This document shows positions 63,966 through 64,000 of a DNA stretch of 64,000 bases, one piece after another. A model generated the notes under the pieces. The model was given only the letters and a program-made list of their open reading frames with translations. It was not told the DNA's origin and ran no database searches. The stretch is taken from contig MCFG01000030.1 in assembly GCA_002104895.1 (NCBI GenBank), positions 162,501-226,500 of the forward strand. The letters run 5' to 3'. The translations under genes and the position numbers were made by a program. The stretch is from Anaeromyces robustus (lineage: Eukaryota; Neocallimastigomycota; Neocallimastigomycetes; Neocallimastigales; Neocallimastigaceae). Each line of letters begins with the position of its first letter. The first letter of the stretch is position 1.

Positions 63966-64000
63966 GTAAATATATTTTATAATTTAATTTTATTATTTAT

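Overview
The window looks like nuclear DNA of an anaerobic gut fungus (Neocallimastigomycota). Four things point there: intergenic DNA that is almost pure A/T with endless homopolymers and TTTA, ATT and TTTTA arrays; genes with many short AT-only GT-AG introns; a large secreted protein with the cysteine / G-Y-Y-x-N-S-G repeats of fungal cellulosome scaffoldins; and a class C seven-helix receptor with a bacterial-type sugar-binding ectodomain, an architecture known from gut fungi. The genus cannot be fixed from the sequence alone. All multi-exon models below were assembled by hand from GT..AG boundaries, checking that reading phase is kept across every junction.

Layout. 1-1640: three tandem copies of a 0.43-0.66 kb repeat with ACT/AAT cores. 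5521-6530 (-): two-exon protein with a Crinkler-like N-terminal domain and a C-terminal membrane segment. 10895-11136 (-): possible exons of a small gene. 12823-22002 (+): a 19-exon gene for a 1761-residue sacsin-like GHKL ATPase with a CUE-like segment and a C-terminal HExxH metallopeptidase-like motif. 22947-23198 (-): small secreted protein. 24.3-26.6 kb: several strong palindromes and possible decayed coding pieces. 26727-26816 (-): possible 29-residue membrane peptide. 27457-28274 (+): MATH-like domain gene whose downstream part (28480-29200) is broken by frameshifts. 29.2-32.2 kb: low-complexity DNA with a long TTTTTA array. 32204-36280 (-): a 1358-residue, mostly disordered protein on one exon. 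36.3-47.9 kb: gene-free AT desert with repeat arrays and a perfect 21-bp hairpin. 47957-50124 (-): seven-exon CCDC25/Jlp2 orthologue. 51644-57272 (-): three-exon, 1737-residue scaffoldin-like protein. 58030-58580: an unusually non-AT island with weak large-subunit rRNA-like motifs. 59899-62798 (+): five-exon, 728-residue class C GPCR. 63835-63965 (+): first exon of a secreted protein that runs off the window.

The genes do not form an operon or an obvious cluster. Scaffoldin and receptor are divergently arranged around a 2.6 kb spacer that contains the rRNA-like island. Their likely roles (enzyme tethering on plant fibre, and sensing of solutes such as sugars) both suit plant biomass degradation, but joint regulation is only an inference.
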